Source: Parvibaculum indicum (GTDB taxonomy: Bacteria > Pseudomonadota > Alphaproteobacteria > Parvibaculales > Parvibaculaceae). From it: DNA of 64,000 nucleotides. The notes under the pieces were generated by a model that worked only from the letters and a program-made list of their open reading frames with translations, searched no databases and was not told the origin of the DNA. Positions 30,913 to 40,443 of the stretch are shown here, one piece after another (position 1 is the first letter of the stretch; every line of letters begins with the position of its first letter). Made by a program: the position numbers and the translations under genes. The stretch lies in contig NZ_JAASQO010000004.1 of assembly GCF_011762095.1 (NCBI RefSeq), positions 1 through 64,000 of the forward strand. The letters run 5' to 3'.

Positions 30913-31010
30913 GTCCTGCCTATGGCGGGCTGCCCCGCGCGGTGGCACAATAGAGGGCTCAGCCGGGTTTGAGACCCGGTCCCTGAAACTGAGCCGATTG
31001 CACGACAGCC

Positions 31011-32954
31011 ATGTCCTTCCCGAAGCATTTCCTCGACGAGTTGAAGGCGCGTATCCGCGTCTCCGAGGTCGTGGGCCGCAAGGTGAAGCTCACCCGCCGG
31101 GGCCGGGAATTCGTCGGGCTCTCGCCCTTCACCAATGAGAAGTCGCCGAGCTTCACGGTGAACGACGACAAGCAGTTCTATCACTGCTTCTCGAGCGGCG
31201 AGCATGGCGACGTCATCAAGTTCCTCGAAAAGACCGAGAACCTCTCCTTCATGGAGGCGGTGGAGCGGCTGGCGGGCGAAGCGGGGATGGAAGTCCCCAA
31301 GCAGGACCCCCGCGCCGCCGAACGCGAACGGAAATCCGCCTCCCTCATCGAAGTGATGGAGATGGCGCAGACCTTCTTCCGCCGCAAGCTGAAAGAGGGC
31401 GCGGGCGCGGAGGCGATGGCCTATCTCAAGCGCCGCGGCATGAAGGACGAGATCATCGAGCGCTTCGGCATGGGCTATGCGCCGGGCGACGATCGCGGCG
31501 ACCGCCACCAGCTCATGAATTATCTCAAGGGCAAGGGCGTTGAGATCGGCCAGATGATCGAGGCGGGCCTCGTCATCGGCGGCGAGGACATCAAGGAGCC
31601 TTACGACCGCTTCCGCAATCGCGTCATGTTTCCGATTGCCGACGGGCGGGGCCGAGTGATCGCTTTCGGCGGCCGCGCGCTGTCGCCGGACGCCAAGGCG
31701 AAATATCTCAACTCGCCGGAGACGCCGCTCTTTCACAAGGGGCATGTCCTCTACAATCTCGACAGGGCCCGCAAGCCCGCCTACGACAAGGCCACGGTGC
31801 TCGCCGTCGAGGGCTACATGGATGTGATCGGGCTGGCCCAGGGCGGCTTCGACTATGCGGTCGCGCCGCTCGGCACCGCGCTCACCGAAGACCAGATCGC
31901 GCTTTTGTGGCGGCTCGCGCCGGAACCGATCCTTTGTTTCGACGGCGACAAGGCCGGGCTCCGCGCCGCCTACAAGGCGGTGGAGCGCTCGCTGCCGCTG
32001 CTGAAGCCGGGCCATTCGCTGCGCTTTGCACTGCTGCCCGAGGGCAAGGACCCCGACGACCTCGTGCGCGAGGAGGGGCCGGAGGCCATGCAGAAGGTGC
32101 TCGACGATGCGAAGCCGCTTGCCGACATGCTGTGGGAAAAGGAAGTCAGCGCGGGCGAATGGACGACGCCGGAGCGCCGCGCCAAGCTCGAAGCCGATAT
32201 CGAGGCGGCGGTGAACGCCATTTCCGATCCCAAGGTCCGTTCCTATTACGGGCAGGACCTGCGCGCCCGGCTCAACAAGCTGTTCGGCGTTCAGGAGCGT
32301 CGGGGCGGGGCGCGCCAGGGCGGTTATGGGGGCGGCGGATACAGGAACCGCAATCAGGCGCCCTATCGGGGCGGGCGCTCGGGCGGTTTCGGGGGCGGCG
32401 TCTTCCGGCGGGACAATTTCATTCCGCCCGCATCGCCTCAATTGAAGCAATCGGCGCTTGGAAAAGGCACCGGAAACGGCGAGGGGCGCGAGGTCCTGCT
32501 GGTCTGGACCATGGCCAACCACCCGGACCTGCTGGAGGAATATTGCGAGACTTTCTCCGGCCTGCCGCTGGCAAGCGCCGAACTTGACAGATTACGCAAT
32601 GAAATCATAGATATAGCCGCCCTTCATGCGCCTCTTGAAAGGGATGGGCTGAAAAACCACTTAGAAGACAGGAACTTGGGTGACATGTTCCGCCGTCTTC
32701 AGGCCCGCGCCGTGCATATTGGCGCGCGGTTTGCAGGCCCGGAGGCCGGGACGGACGAGGCCGAAAGAGGGTTTGTGCACCTCATCCGGCGCCATGAGCG
32801 GGCCGTGAATCTGGAAGCGGAACTGAAAGCCGCCGAGCGCGCTCTGGCCGAAGAGATGACGGAGGCCAACTGGGCAAGGCTCAGGGAGATACATCTGCAG
32901 CTTGAACGGTCCGACCTCACGGACGGTCTGGACGGGACGAACGGTACGGATTGA
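31011..32954 (+). CDS. dnaG: DNA primase with degenerate zinc-ribbon ligands
   Basis: 647 aa. The order is: zinc-ribbon-like domain (1-100), catalytic core with TOPRIM motifs (AVEGYMDVIGLAQGG glutamate near 268; CFDGDKAG aspartates near 310), a Gly/Arg-rich linker (about 430-465), and the helical DnaB-interacting C-terminus. In the N-terminal domain the canonical CPFH reads S38-P-F-T41. The second half reads YHCFSSG (57-63), so only one of four usual ligands (C59) and a neighbouring His remain. Other alphaproteobacterial primases, as I recall, share this degeneration, so it is probably not a pseudogene. It makes RNA primers at the replication fork. Confidence 0.96.
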   Translation: MSFPKHFLDELKARIRVSEVVGRKVKLTRRGREFVGLSPFTNEKSPSFTVNDDKQFYHCFSSGEHGDVIKFLEKTENLSFMEAVERLAGEAGMEVPKQDPRAAERERKSASLIEVMEMAQTFFRRKLKEGAGAEAMAYLKRRGMKDEIIERFGMGYAPGDDRGDRHQLMNYLKGKGVEIGQMIEAGLVIGGEDIKEPYDRFRNRVMFPIADGRGRVIAFGGRALSPDAKAKYLNSPETPLFHKGHVLYNLDRARKPAYDKATVLAVEGYMDVIGLAQGGFDYAVAPLGTALTEDQIALLWRLAPEPILCFDGDKAGLRAAYKAVERSLPLLKPGHSLRFALLPEGKDPDDLVREEGPEAMQKVLDDAKPLADMLWEKEVSAGEWTTPERRAKLEADIEAAVNAISDPKVRSYYGQDLRARLNKLFGVQERRGGARQGGYGGGGYRNRNQAPYRGGRSGGFGGGVFRRDNFIPPASPQLKQSALGKGTGNGEGREVLLVWTMANHPDLLEEYCETFSGLPLASAELDRLRNEIIDIAALHAPLERDGLKNHLEDRNLGDMFRRLQARAVHIGARFAGPEAGTDEAERGFVHLIRRHERAVNLEAELKAAERALAEEMTEANWARLREIHLQLERSDLTDGLDGTNGTD

Positions 32955-33191
32955 GGCAGAACGGATTAAGGGGAACGCTCTGAAAGGCAAGGGCCGGAAG
33001 GGCCCGGGGGATGCCGGACAGGGACATCGAGAGAGACGAGTTTGACGACTGGCCGTCCGGCGCCCTTGCGGGCCGCGGGCGGGCATAATCCTTTTCACCC
33101 GTCTTGATTGGCGAGCGGGTCGAACGAAATGAACAGGCGTGAGATGCGCGCGGGCAGGCGGCGCATGATCGGGTCAGTGGAGAGCGATTGA

Positions 33192-35183
<1,992 letters not shown>

Positions 35184-35187
35184 TGCT

Positions 35188-35316
35188 GTCGTCCCGGGAT
35201 TTATTCCCGGGACCCACTCGCTTCTCGCCGTCATTGCGAGGAGCGGAACGCGACGAAGCAATCCAGCTTCGAGGCCGTTCCGGATTGCTTCGCCCCTTGC
35301 GGGGCTCGCAATGACG
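35188..35316. repeat. Half family C hairpin plus family B copy 2, after rpoD
   Basis: GTCCCGGGATTTATTCCCGGGAC at about 35190-35213 is a single-hairpin member of family C. At 35230-35316 lies a full family B palindrome: GTCATTGCGAGGAGCGG on the left and GGGGCTCGCAATGACG on the right. The inner arms are GAAGCAATCC and GGATTGCTTC. Confidence 0.82.
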
Positions 35317-35333
35317 ATTATGTGGAAACGAAC

Positions 35334-35366
35334 AAAGCCCGGATCGAAAGATCCGGGCTTTTGTTT
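35334..35366. terminator. Bidirectional intrinsic terminator between rpoD and a convergent small gene
   Basis: AAAGCCCGGATC - GAAA - GATCCGGGCTTT is a 12-bp stem with a GNRA-like loop and T-rich flanks (TTGTTTT on the plus strand; TTTGTTCG on the minus strand). Confidence 0.9.
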
Positions 35367-35392
35367 TGCGTATCGGCAGGTGGGACGTCCGG

Positions 35393-35752
35393 CTATTCCA
35401 CGGGTACGCCGGCCATCAGCAGGTAAGGCGCGAACAGCACCTTGAGATAGGGAATGTTCTTCGCACCCATCGACGATCCCGCATCGCCCCAATGGGCGAG
35501 CCCATAGGCTGCGCCGATCCAGAGGATCGTGCAGATCGTCCAGGCCTCGAAAAACCAGTCGAGTCGCGGGCTACGACCGAAAAGGCGCAGGCCCGCTAGG
35601 ACGGCGAGGACGAACGGCCCGAAATTCGTTACCGCCGCGCAGGCGAAACAGGCGAGCAGCGGAACGATCAACATGGCGGAAAAGAAGGAGACCAGCGGAA
35701 CGGCCAGAATGGCCGCGACGGCCATGGCCGCCGTCAGTCTGAATGTGTTCAC
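35393..35752 (-). CDS. Small polytopic membrane protein, unknown function
   Basis: 119 aa with three or four hydrophobic segments: residues 5-27, 28-58 (Cys/Ala-rich, LLACFACAAVTNFGPFVLAVLAGL), 68-87 and perhaps 103-117. No cleavable signal motif stands out and no family is recognised. It converges on rpoD, sharing the terminator region at 35334-35366. GC content is chromosomal. Confidence 0.6.
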   Translation of the reverse strand: MNTFRLTAAMAVAAILAVPLVSFFSAMLIVPLLACFACAAVTNFGPFVLAVLAGLRLFGRSPRLDWFFEAWTICTILWIGAAYGLAHWGDAGSSMGAKNIPYLKVLFAPYLLMAGVPVE

Positions 35753-36024
35753 GCCACCCTCCGGGATTGGTGAGAGGGGAATGGTAACGCCGTTGGCGTG
35801 AAACAGCGGTTAAGCCGTTTGGGGGCGCGCGCTTTCTTCAGGCGTCATCCCGACGAAAACCGGGCCTTCGCCGCGCCGAAGCGGGCTATGGCTGCGCAGG
35901 CGGGACCCATTGGCGGCTGCGGCGAGGGCCCCGCAAGGTCGGGAGCCCCCGCGCTACCCCCAACCCCGGACTGTCATCCCGGCTTTATGCCGGGACCCAG
36001 GGGCGGCATCCCGCATCCCTGTAT
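35753..36024. other. Gene-free stretch with degenerate palindromes
   Basis: No credible gene. It holds a degenerate family C pair (TCATCCCGACGAAAACCGGG near 35844, with GGCGGGACCCATTGGC near 35900). A single hairpin member (GTCATCCCGGCTTTATGCCG at about 35971) lies further along. Confidence 0.6.
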
Positions 36025-36105
36025 CGTCATGGCCCGGCTTGTCCGGGCCATCCACGTCTTTTCCGGAAAGAGGGCGTGGATACCCGCCTGAAGCGGGGCG
36101 TGACG
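36025..36105. repeat. Palindromic intergenic repeat, family D copy 2
   Basis: CGTCATGGCCCGGCTTGTCC on the left and GAAGCGGGGCGTGACG on the right; the inner pair is CCACGTCTTTTCC / GGAAAGAGGGCGTGG. It is closely related to the copy at 19178-19263. Confidence 0.85.
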
Positions 36106-36124
36106 CAGGAGGTCACCTCAAAAA

Positions 36125-36156
36125 CAAAAAGGCCGGGCAAAACCCGGCCTTTCCTT
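36125..36156. terminator. Intrinsic terminator downstream of the 83-aa gene
   Basis: AAAGGCCGGG - CAAAA - CCCGGCCTTTC hairpin; on the minus strand it ends in TTTTTGTTTTTG, which suits the basic small protein gene ending at 36178. Confidence 0.8.
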
Positions 36157-36177
36157 TCATCGCGCGGGGCGAAGCCC

Positions 36178-36429
36178 TTACGCCTCGGCCTCGTCCTTTT
36201 TCGCCGCGCTTTTGCGTTTCGGCTTTTCCGGCGCCGCTTCCTTGGCTGCGGCCTCGGCGGCTTCCTTTTCCAGGCGCAGCGCTCTCAGGCGTTCGGTCTT
36301 TTCAGTGCGGGCCTTGGCCTCGTCGGCGCGGATGCCGCGCACCGTCTCTGTGATCTGGTCGGCCTTGCTGGCGCGGCCGGCGGGCGAGGTCTGTTTGAAA
36401 AAACCGGTCTTCGCGTCGATTTTTGCCAT
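36178..36429 (-). CDS. 83-aa Lys/Ala/Glu-rich basic protein, unknown
   Basis: 83 aa from ATG 36429, strongly supported by AAGGAGGT 7 bases upstream. It starts MAKIDAKTGFFKQTSPAGRA and continues into a highly charged helix (about 25-65, likely coiled coil). It ends in a Lys-rich tail (EKPKRKSAAKKDEAEA) resembling histone-like or nucleic-acid-binding tails. No family is recognised. A terminator follows its stop. The candidate sRNA gene upstream has its own terminator, so the two are probably separate units. Confidence 0.72.
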   Translation of the reverse strand: MAKIDAKTGFFKQTSPAGRASKADQITETVRGIRADEAKARTEKTERLRALRLEKEAAEAAAKEAAPEKPKRKSAAKKDEAEA

Positions 36430-36570
36430 GGGGGAACCTCCTTCAGGCGTGGTGCGAGCGGGCGTGATGCGGGCAGGCATGTCGGGTATCGGGCGGGGCG
36501 GGAGAGTGGGGTGCCGCGCCGGGAAGTCGACGCCCATAGGCCCGCGTCGCTGCTGCGGGGGCGTCCCAAA

Positions 36571-36697
36571 CGAAAAAAGGCCGGGAAAACCCGGCCTTCC
36601 CACTCACCCCGTCGGCGGTGCCAGTACATCCGTGGTCACCGCTCCCGGGATGAGACCACCGCGCCAAGGCCCCCGAAGGCACCGCGCGGCGTGTTCA
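36571..36697 (-). ncRNA. Candidate stand-alone small RNA (about 125 nt)
   Basis: On the minus strand a transcript from about 36697 would contain GCGGTGCC (36685-36678). This pairs perfectly with GGCACCGC (36622-36615) to close a structured region. Inside is a hairpin GTGGTC...GACCAC with a TCCCGGGA loop. The RNA ends in an intrinsic terminator (AAGGCCGGG - TTTT - CCCGGCCTTTTTT). No coding frame fits. A sigma-70 promoter precedes it. I cannot match it to 4.5S, 6S, tmRNA, RNase P or a riboswitch that I know. Confidence 0.6.
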
Positions 36698-36703
36698 ACA
36701 GTG

Positions 36704-36733
36704 TGTATATGGGGTGCCGAAGGAGGGATTCAA
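36704..36733 (-). promoter_or_regulatory. Promoter of the candidate small RNA
   Basis: On the minus strand TTGAAT (36733-36728) and TATACA (36709-36704) lie 18 bases apart, with a start expected near 36697. Confidence 0.62.
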
Positions 36734-36820
36734 GGGGCGGAGTTCAGGAGTGTCAGATTGTTGTAGAGTTGGAAGTTCTTAATGAATTTCTCGAGGAAAA
36801 GCGTCAACTAGGCTTGTGAT

Positions 36821-37699
36821 ATGGCGAAACCTCCCAGGCGACATCATTTTGTTCCAAGGTTGATCCTAAAGGGATTCGTTAATTCAGAAGAAAATCTATA
36901 CTTTTTCAATAAAAATAATGTTGAAGGAGGGGTTGGTGAGGCTTCTCCTTTGAACTTGTTTGTAAAAAATCACCTCTATAGTGAGATTGAAGAGGACGGT
37001 TCTCGTAATGCACAGTTAGAGACGGATCTGTCGACATTTGAAGGGAGGGTGGACCGGATTGTCCAAAAGATTGTCGAGAATGTGCGGCGCGGAAGCAAGC
37101 CGTGTTTGACGCCTCAAGAGAAGGAGGAGTGGGATGCCTTCACTGCTCTTCAACTGAAGAGGCTGCCCCAAATTCTGGATAAGCACATAACTCAGGAGGC
37201 ATTTGATGAAACTCTTGACGAATTCATTGCCGATTTTGAAGCGAACGAAGGGCCCCTATCAGAGGCGGTACGACGAGACATAGACTCACCTGAAAAGAGG
37301 GCTCGTCTCCGTCAGAATGTGAAAGTTTCAACCATAAGACAGCCAATGCCGAAGGTTGTGAGTGCGCTTCAAAGGAAAGGGCTTGGGGTCGCGGTGATTG
37401 TGCGGGCAAATAAGAGCTACGTAATCGGCAGCAATCCGATTGTTAAGTTGAATTATGCTGGTCGGTCTAGCTTGCTTGATCCATCTACAGAGGTATGGTT
37501 CCCAATCAGCGCAGATGTGGCTGTATCCCCCGCATTTGAGGCGGGAAAAGAGGTAGTCGTGGAGATCAATTCGGATTCGGTCAGGTACATAAATTCTGCA
37601 GTTTATAGGCAGAGCGATCTTGTCGCCGGACGATCCAAAGAGCTAATTGAATCTCTTGTCCGTATGGACGTACGTCAATCGAAGCGCGCGGCTATGTAG
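36821..37699 (+). CDS. DUF4238 domain-containing protein (AT-rich, accessory)
   Basis: 292 aa. The N-terminus RRHHFVPRLILKGFVNSEENLYFFNK is the family signature of DUF4238 (HHxxPRxxLxxF). A middle helical segment (FTALQLKRLPQILDKHITQEAFDETL) and a beta-rich end (VIGSNPIVKLNY, TEVWFPISADVAVSP) follow, as usual for the family. Function is unknown. Base composition is far from the chromosome's (22 G/C in the 60 bases from 36901), which suggests recent transfer. It stands alone between the candidate sRNA promoter and panD. No Shine-Dalgarno of note precedes the ATG. Confidence 0.85.
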   Translation: MAKPPRRHHFVPRLILKGFVNSEENLYFFNKNNVEGGVGEASPLNLFVKNHLYSEIEEDGSRNAQLETDLSTFEGRVDRIVQKIVENVRRGSKPCLTPQEKEEWDAFTALQLKRLPQILDKHITQEAFDETLDEFIADFEANEGPLSEAVRRDIDSPEKRARLRQNVKVSTIRQPMPKVVSALQRKGLGVAVIVRANKSYVIGSNPIVKLNYAGRSSLLDPSTEVWFPISADVAVSPAFEAGKEVVVEINSDSVRYINSAVYRQSDLVAGRSKELIESLVRMDVRQSKRAAM

Positions 37700-37805
37700 A
37701 TGCTGGGTCGGACCGGTCCAACTCCACTTCACAACCTCATAGACACGCCTCCCCCCATCCGCTAAAACCCGCCGCCATCGGTCCATCGGGAGGGAGTAGG
37801 CCCCC

Positions 37806-38168
37806 ATGATCCTCACCATGCTCAAGGCGAAGCTGCATCGCGCCACGGTTACGCAGTGCGACCTGCACTATGTCGGCTCCATTTCCATCGACAAGGATCT
37901 GCTGACCGCCAGCGGTATCCTGCCGAACGAGCAGGTGGATGTGCTGAACATCACCAATGGCGAGCGGCTGACCACCTATGCGATCGAGGCGCCCGCCGGG
38001 TCCGGCATGATCGGCCTCAACGGCGCCGCCGCGCACAAGGCCGATGCGGGCGACCTGGTGATTATCGTGTCCTATGCGCAGATGTCGGATGAGGAAGCGC
38101 GGGCGTGGGAGCCGACCGTGATCCAGCTCGGCGAGGGCAACCGCATTCTGGAGATGGCCGAGGCCTGA
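37806..38168 (+). CDS. panD: Aspartate 1-decarboxylase
   Basis: 120 aa. The pyruvoyl precursor motif is intact: G24-S25 in [13 protein letters not shown], where autocleavage turns S25 into the pyruvoyl group. The conserved K9 region ([12 protein letters not shown]), the [14 protein letters not shown]-like segment and [21 protein letters not shown] are all present. It makes beta-alanine from aspartate for pantothenate and CoA. GGGAGGGAG lies upstream; an internal ATG four codons later is an alternative start. No other pan gene is in the window. Confidence 0.96.
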   Translation: MILTMLKAKLHRATVTQCDLHYVGSISIDKDLLTASGILPNEQVDVLNITNGERLTTYAIEAPAGSGMIGLNGAAAHKADAGDLVIIVSYAQMSDEEARAWEPTVIQLGEGNRILEMAEA

Positions 38169-38195
38169 AGACCGGATTGCCGAAGCCCGCAGGGT

Positions 38196-38327
38196 CCTCT
38201 CCCTTGACGGGGGAGGGTTGGGAGGGGGTGGAGCGCCACTCGCTTGGCCTTTCGATATGTCGAGAGGCCGTTGCCCCCCACCCGTCGCTATCGCGCCGAC
38301 CTCCCCCGCAAGGGGGGAGGTGAAGGT
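38196..38327. repeat. Palindromic intergenic repeat, family F copy 1
   Basis: CTCTCCCTTGACGGGGGAGGG near the left, CACCTCCCCCCTTGCGGGG-like complement (CTCCCCCGCAAGGGGGGAGG) on the right, and GGGAGGGGGTGG with CCCCCCACCC between form a nested inverted repeat. A shorter relative lies at 52371-52456. Confidence 0.75.
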
Positions 38328-38332
38328 TGGCC

Positions 38333-38414
38333 GTCATTGCGAGCGAAGCGAAGCAATCCAGAAGCGGCAGCCTCTGCGCCGGATTGCGTCGTCGCTTCGC
38401 GCCTCGCAATGACG
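38333..38414. repeat. Palindromic intergenic repeat, family B copy 3
   Basis: GTCATTGCGAGCGAAGCGAA on the left and CGCGCCTCGCAATGACG on the right; the inner arms are GCAATCCAG and the shorter partner GGATTGCGTCG. It ends 5 bases before the arsM stop. Confidence 0.85.
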
Positions 38415-38418
38415 TCCT

Positions 38419-39477
38419 CTAGCAACACGCCCCCGAGGTCTCCCCGTCCCCGTCGGCCGCGCCGCCCGTAAACGGGATATTCGTGCCGCAGCCGGGGAAG
38501 ATGCCGTAATGCGTCTCAAAATCCCCGATGAAGTCGAAATGCGGCGCGAAGCGGCTCTCCTTCAGCATACGGAAGGTGTTGCCGCAGACCGGGAAGACGC
38601 GGCCCTTTTCGATCACGTGATGATTGTCCAGTGTGAAGCGGTGTTCGGCATGGGGCACGCCGCCCTTGTAGATCACCGCCTGGCCGTAATCCTCGCATGC
38701 GCCTTCCAGCCCCTCGATCTTGAACAGGCGATAGGTCGCGGAGTGGAATGATGCGCCGCCGAGCTTTTCCGCAATCGCCGGGTCGCCGATGGCAAGCGGG
38801 CGGTCGGTGACGAGGCGCGGATCGGCAAAGCCCGCCTGCTTGGCGAGTGTGAGGAAGTCGTTCCAGTAGAGCGCGCCGGCGAGGCATTCGCCCAGCAGCA
38901 CCGGGTCGTCCCGCAGGCCCGGGTCGAGCCGGCGGTCGGCATAGACGTCGGAGAAATAGATCTCGCCGCCGGGCTTCAGCAGGCGGTAGGCGCCTTTCAG
39001 TACGGCTTCCTTGTCCGGCGAGAGGTTGATCACGCAGTTCGACACGATGATGTCGAGCGAGCCGGGCGCGATGTCGAGCGCGTCCAGCCCTTCGATATAG
39101 CCGTCGAGGAAGCGTGTGTTCGGCGCGGCGTAGCCGAAGCGCGCCGCATGCCATTGCTCATGTTCGCGGGCGAGGCCGATCTGTTCCGCCGTCATGTCCA
39201 CGCCGGTTACCGATCCCGTCGGCCCGACGAGCTTTGCCAGCGCGAAGACGTCGCGCCCCGTGCCGCAGCCGAGATCGAGCACATGCGCGCCTTCGAGTTT
39301 TTCCGGCACGACAAGGCCGCAACCGTAATAGCGCGCCGTCACCTCGGGGTGGATTTCGCTCAGCACGGCGCGGATATGGGGCGGGATCGCGTCGAGATCG
39401 CAGCAGGCATCCGTCTTGAGGTCGTCGGACCCCTTCAGCGTCCGCCCGTAATATTCCTTCACCATCTCGATCGACAT
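38419..39477 (-). CDS. arsM: Arsenite S-adenosylmethionine methyltransferase
   Basis: 352 aa from ATG 39477 (GGAG upstream). The SAM-binding motif is VLDLGCGTGRD (66-76). The conserved arsenite-binding cysteines of ArsM proteins are present: C25/C26, C53 (YYGCG), C148 (VSNCVINLS) and C198 (GECLAGALYW). The long C-terminal domain (from about 230) ends with a Cys pair. ArsM methylates As(III) stepwise to volatile or less toxic forms in the cytoplasm. There is no arsR, arsB or arsC nearby, so it appears to be a solitary resistance gene, separated from upstream genes by a terminator. Confidence 0.92.
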   Translation of the reverse strand: MSIEMVKEYYGRTLKGSDDLKTDACCDLDAIPPHIRAVLSEIHPEVTARYYGCGLVVPEKLEGAHVLDLGCGTGRDVFALAKLVGPTGSVTGVDMTAEQIGLAREHEQWHAARFGYAAPNTRFLDGYIEGLDALDIAPGSLDIIVSNCVINLSPDKEAVLKGAYRLLKPGGEIYFSDVYADRRLDPGLRDDPVLLGECLAGALYWNDFLTLAKQAGFADPRLVTDRPLAIGDPAIAEKLGGASFHSATYRLFKIEGLEGACEDYGQAVIYKGGVPHAEHRFTLDNHHVIEKGRVFPVCGNTFRMLKESRFAPHFDFIGDFETHYGIFPGCGTNIPFTGGAADGDGETSGACC

Positions 39478-39490
39478 GCCACGACTCCGC

Positions 39491-39526
39491 AAAAGAAAAC
39501 CGGCCCCATGTTGAAACGGGGCCGGT
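39491..39526 (-). terminator. Intrinsic terminator between the SIMPL gene and arsM
   Basis: On the minus strand ACCGGCCCC / GGGGCCGGT form a 9-bp stem with a 10-base loop, followed by TTTTCTTTT. It lies 14 bases before the arsM ATG, so it could also act as an attenuator. Confidence 0.8.
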
Positions 39527-39574
39527 CATCCGTCCAATCACGCCTGCGTGTGCGGGATCGGATTTTTGTTTGTC

Positions 39575-39617
39575 GCGTTTTCGCCGGAAAACCGGCGTCC
39601 ACTTTTCCGGAAAACGC
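39575..39617. repeat. Palindromic repeat, family E copy 1
   Basis: GCGTTTTCGCCGGAAAACCG on the left and CTTTTCCGGAAAACGC on the right form a compact double hairpin. It abuts the SIMPL stop codon. The second copy lies in the metH junction at 57730-57777. Confidence 0.8.
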
Positions 39618-39618
39618 T

Positions 39619-40362
39619 CTAGTCTATCTCTATCGTCATCGAGACATTGGCCGAGACCGTCTGTTCGCCCGCGGCCACCGGCACGGAGGCGCCGCGCGCT
39701 TCCATCATGTTGGCCTTCATATAGACGGGCGAGGGCATGGAGCTGCCGCTTTCCTGAATGGTGAGGATGCGTCCCACCGACACGCCGGAGGCGCCCGCCA
39801 GGAGCTTTGCCTTGTGCAGCGCGTCCTTCACCGCGGCCTTGCGCGCCTCGTCCTCGAGCTTTGCCGTATCGTCGATGGAAAAGCTGATCCCGCTCATCCG
39901 GTTCGAGCCGAGAGAGACGGTCCGGTCGAGAATGTCGCCGAGTCTCGTCAGATCGCGGACGATCACCGCGAGCTGATTCGTCACCCGGTAGCCGATGACC
40001 TTCGGCGCATTATCCGTCGTCTTGTCGTTGCGATAGACGGGATAGATGGAAAACTGCGAGGTCTGCAGGTCCTTTTCCGCGATCCCCATTTCCTTCAGCC
40101 CGTCCAGCACCTGCTGCATGGCTTCGGTGTTGGCGTCCAGCGCCGCGCGGGCCGTGTCGGCCTCGGTGGTCACGCCGGTCTGGATGGAGGCCATGTCGGG
40201 TTCGGCCTGCACCTCGCCATGGCCGTTCACCGAGATGGTGCGCGGCGTCGCGTCGGTCTCGTCGGCGGCATGGGCGGCCAGCGGGAAGAGGGAAGCGGCG
40301 GCCAGCGCCGCGGCGAGGAAAAGAGGGTGGAAGCGGGTGGACCTTTTGCCATGGGCGGCCAT
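39619..40362 (-). CDS. SIMPL-domain (DUF541) periplasmic protein
   Basis: 247 aa with a clear signal peptide (positive N-terminus, hydrophobic FLAAALAAASLFPL, cleavage near AAHA, residue 32). The domain begins TISVNGHGEVQAEPDMASIQTGVTTEADTA and continues with VIGYRVTNQLAVIVRDLTRLG and AVKDALHKAKLLAGASGVSVG. These are typical of SIMPL/YggE proteins, which may counter oxidative stress and form large oligomers. Function in this organism is unknown. It is followed by a palindromic repeat and a terminator. Confidence 0.9.
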   Translation of the reverse strand: MAAHGKRSTRFHPLFLAAALAAASLFPLAAHAADETDATPRTISVNGHGEVQAEPDMASIQTGVTTEADTARAALDANTEAMQQVLDGLKEMGIAEKDLQTSQFSIYPVYRNDKTTDNAPKVIGYRVTNQLAVIVRDLTRLGDILDRTVSLGSNRMSGISFSIDDTAKLEDEARKAAVKDALHKAKLLAGASGVSVGRILTIQESGSSMPSPVYMKANMMEARGASVPVAAGEQTVSANVSMTIEID

Positions 40363-40443
40363 GACGTCTCCTTGTCGTTGATGTCTTCTGCGTACCCTTG
40401 AAAATAACGCTCTCTCGCAATCGGGGCAAAATTGCGGCGAAGC

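Noticed and set aside
31111-31200. dnaG considered as a pseudogene because of the lost zinc ligands
   Set aside because: The gene is full length, TOPRIM residues are intact and it keeps the conserved yqeY-dnaG-rpoD position, so it is most likely functional.
36571-36697. Candidate RNA considered as 4.5S SRP RNA or 6S RNA
   Set aside because: It lacks the GGTCAGGTCCGGAAGGAAGC motif of 4.5S RNA and the long central-bubble hairpin of 6S RNA.
36076-36819. 247-codon plus-strand frame in the 36 kb region
   Set aside because: It runs through repeats, two terminators and the candidate sRNA; low-complexity Arg/Gly/Pro product without a Shine-Dalgarno.
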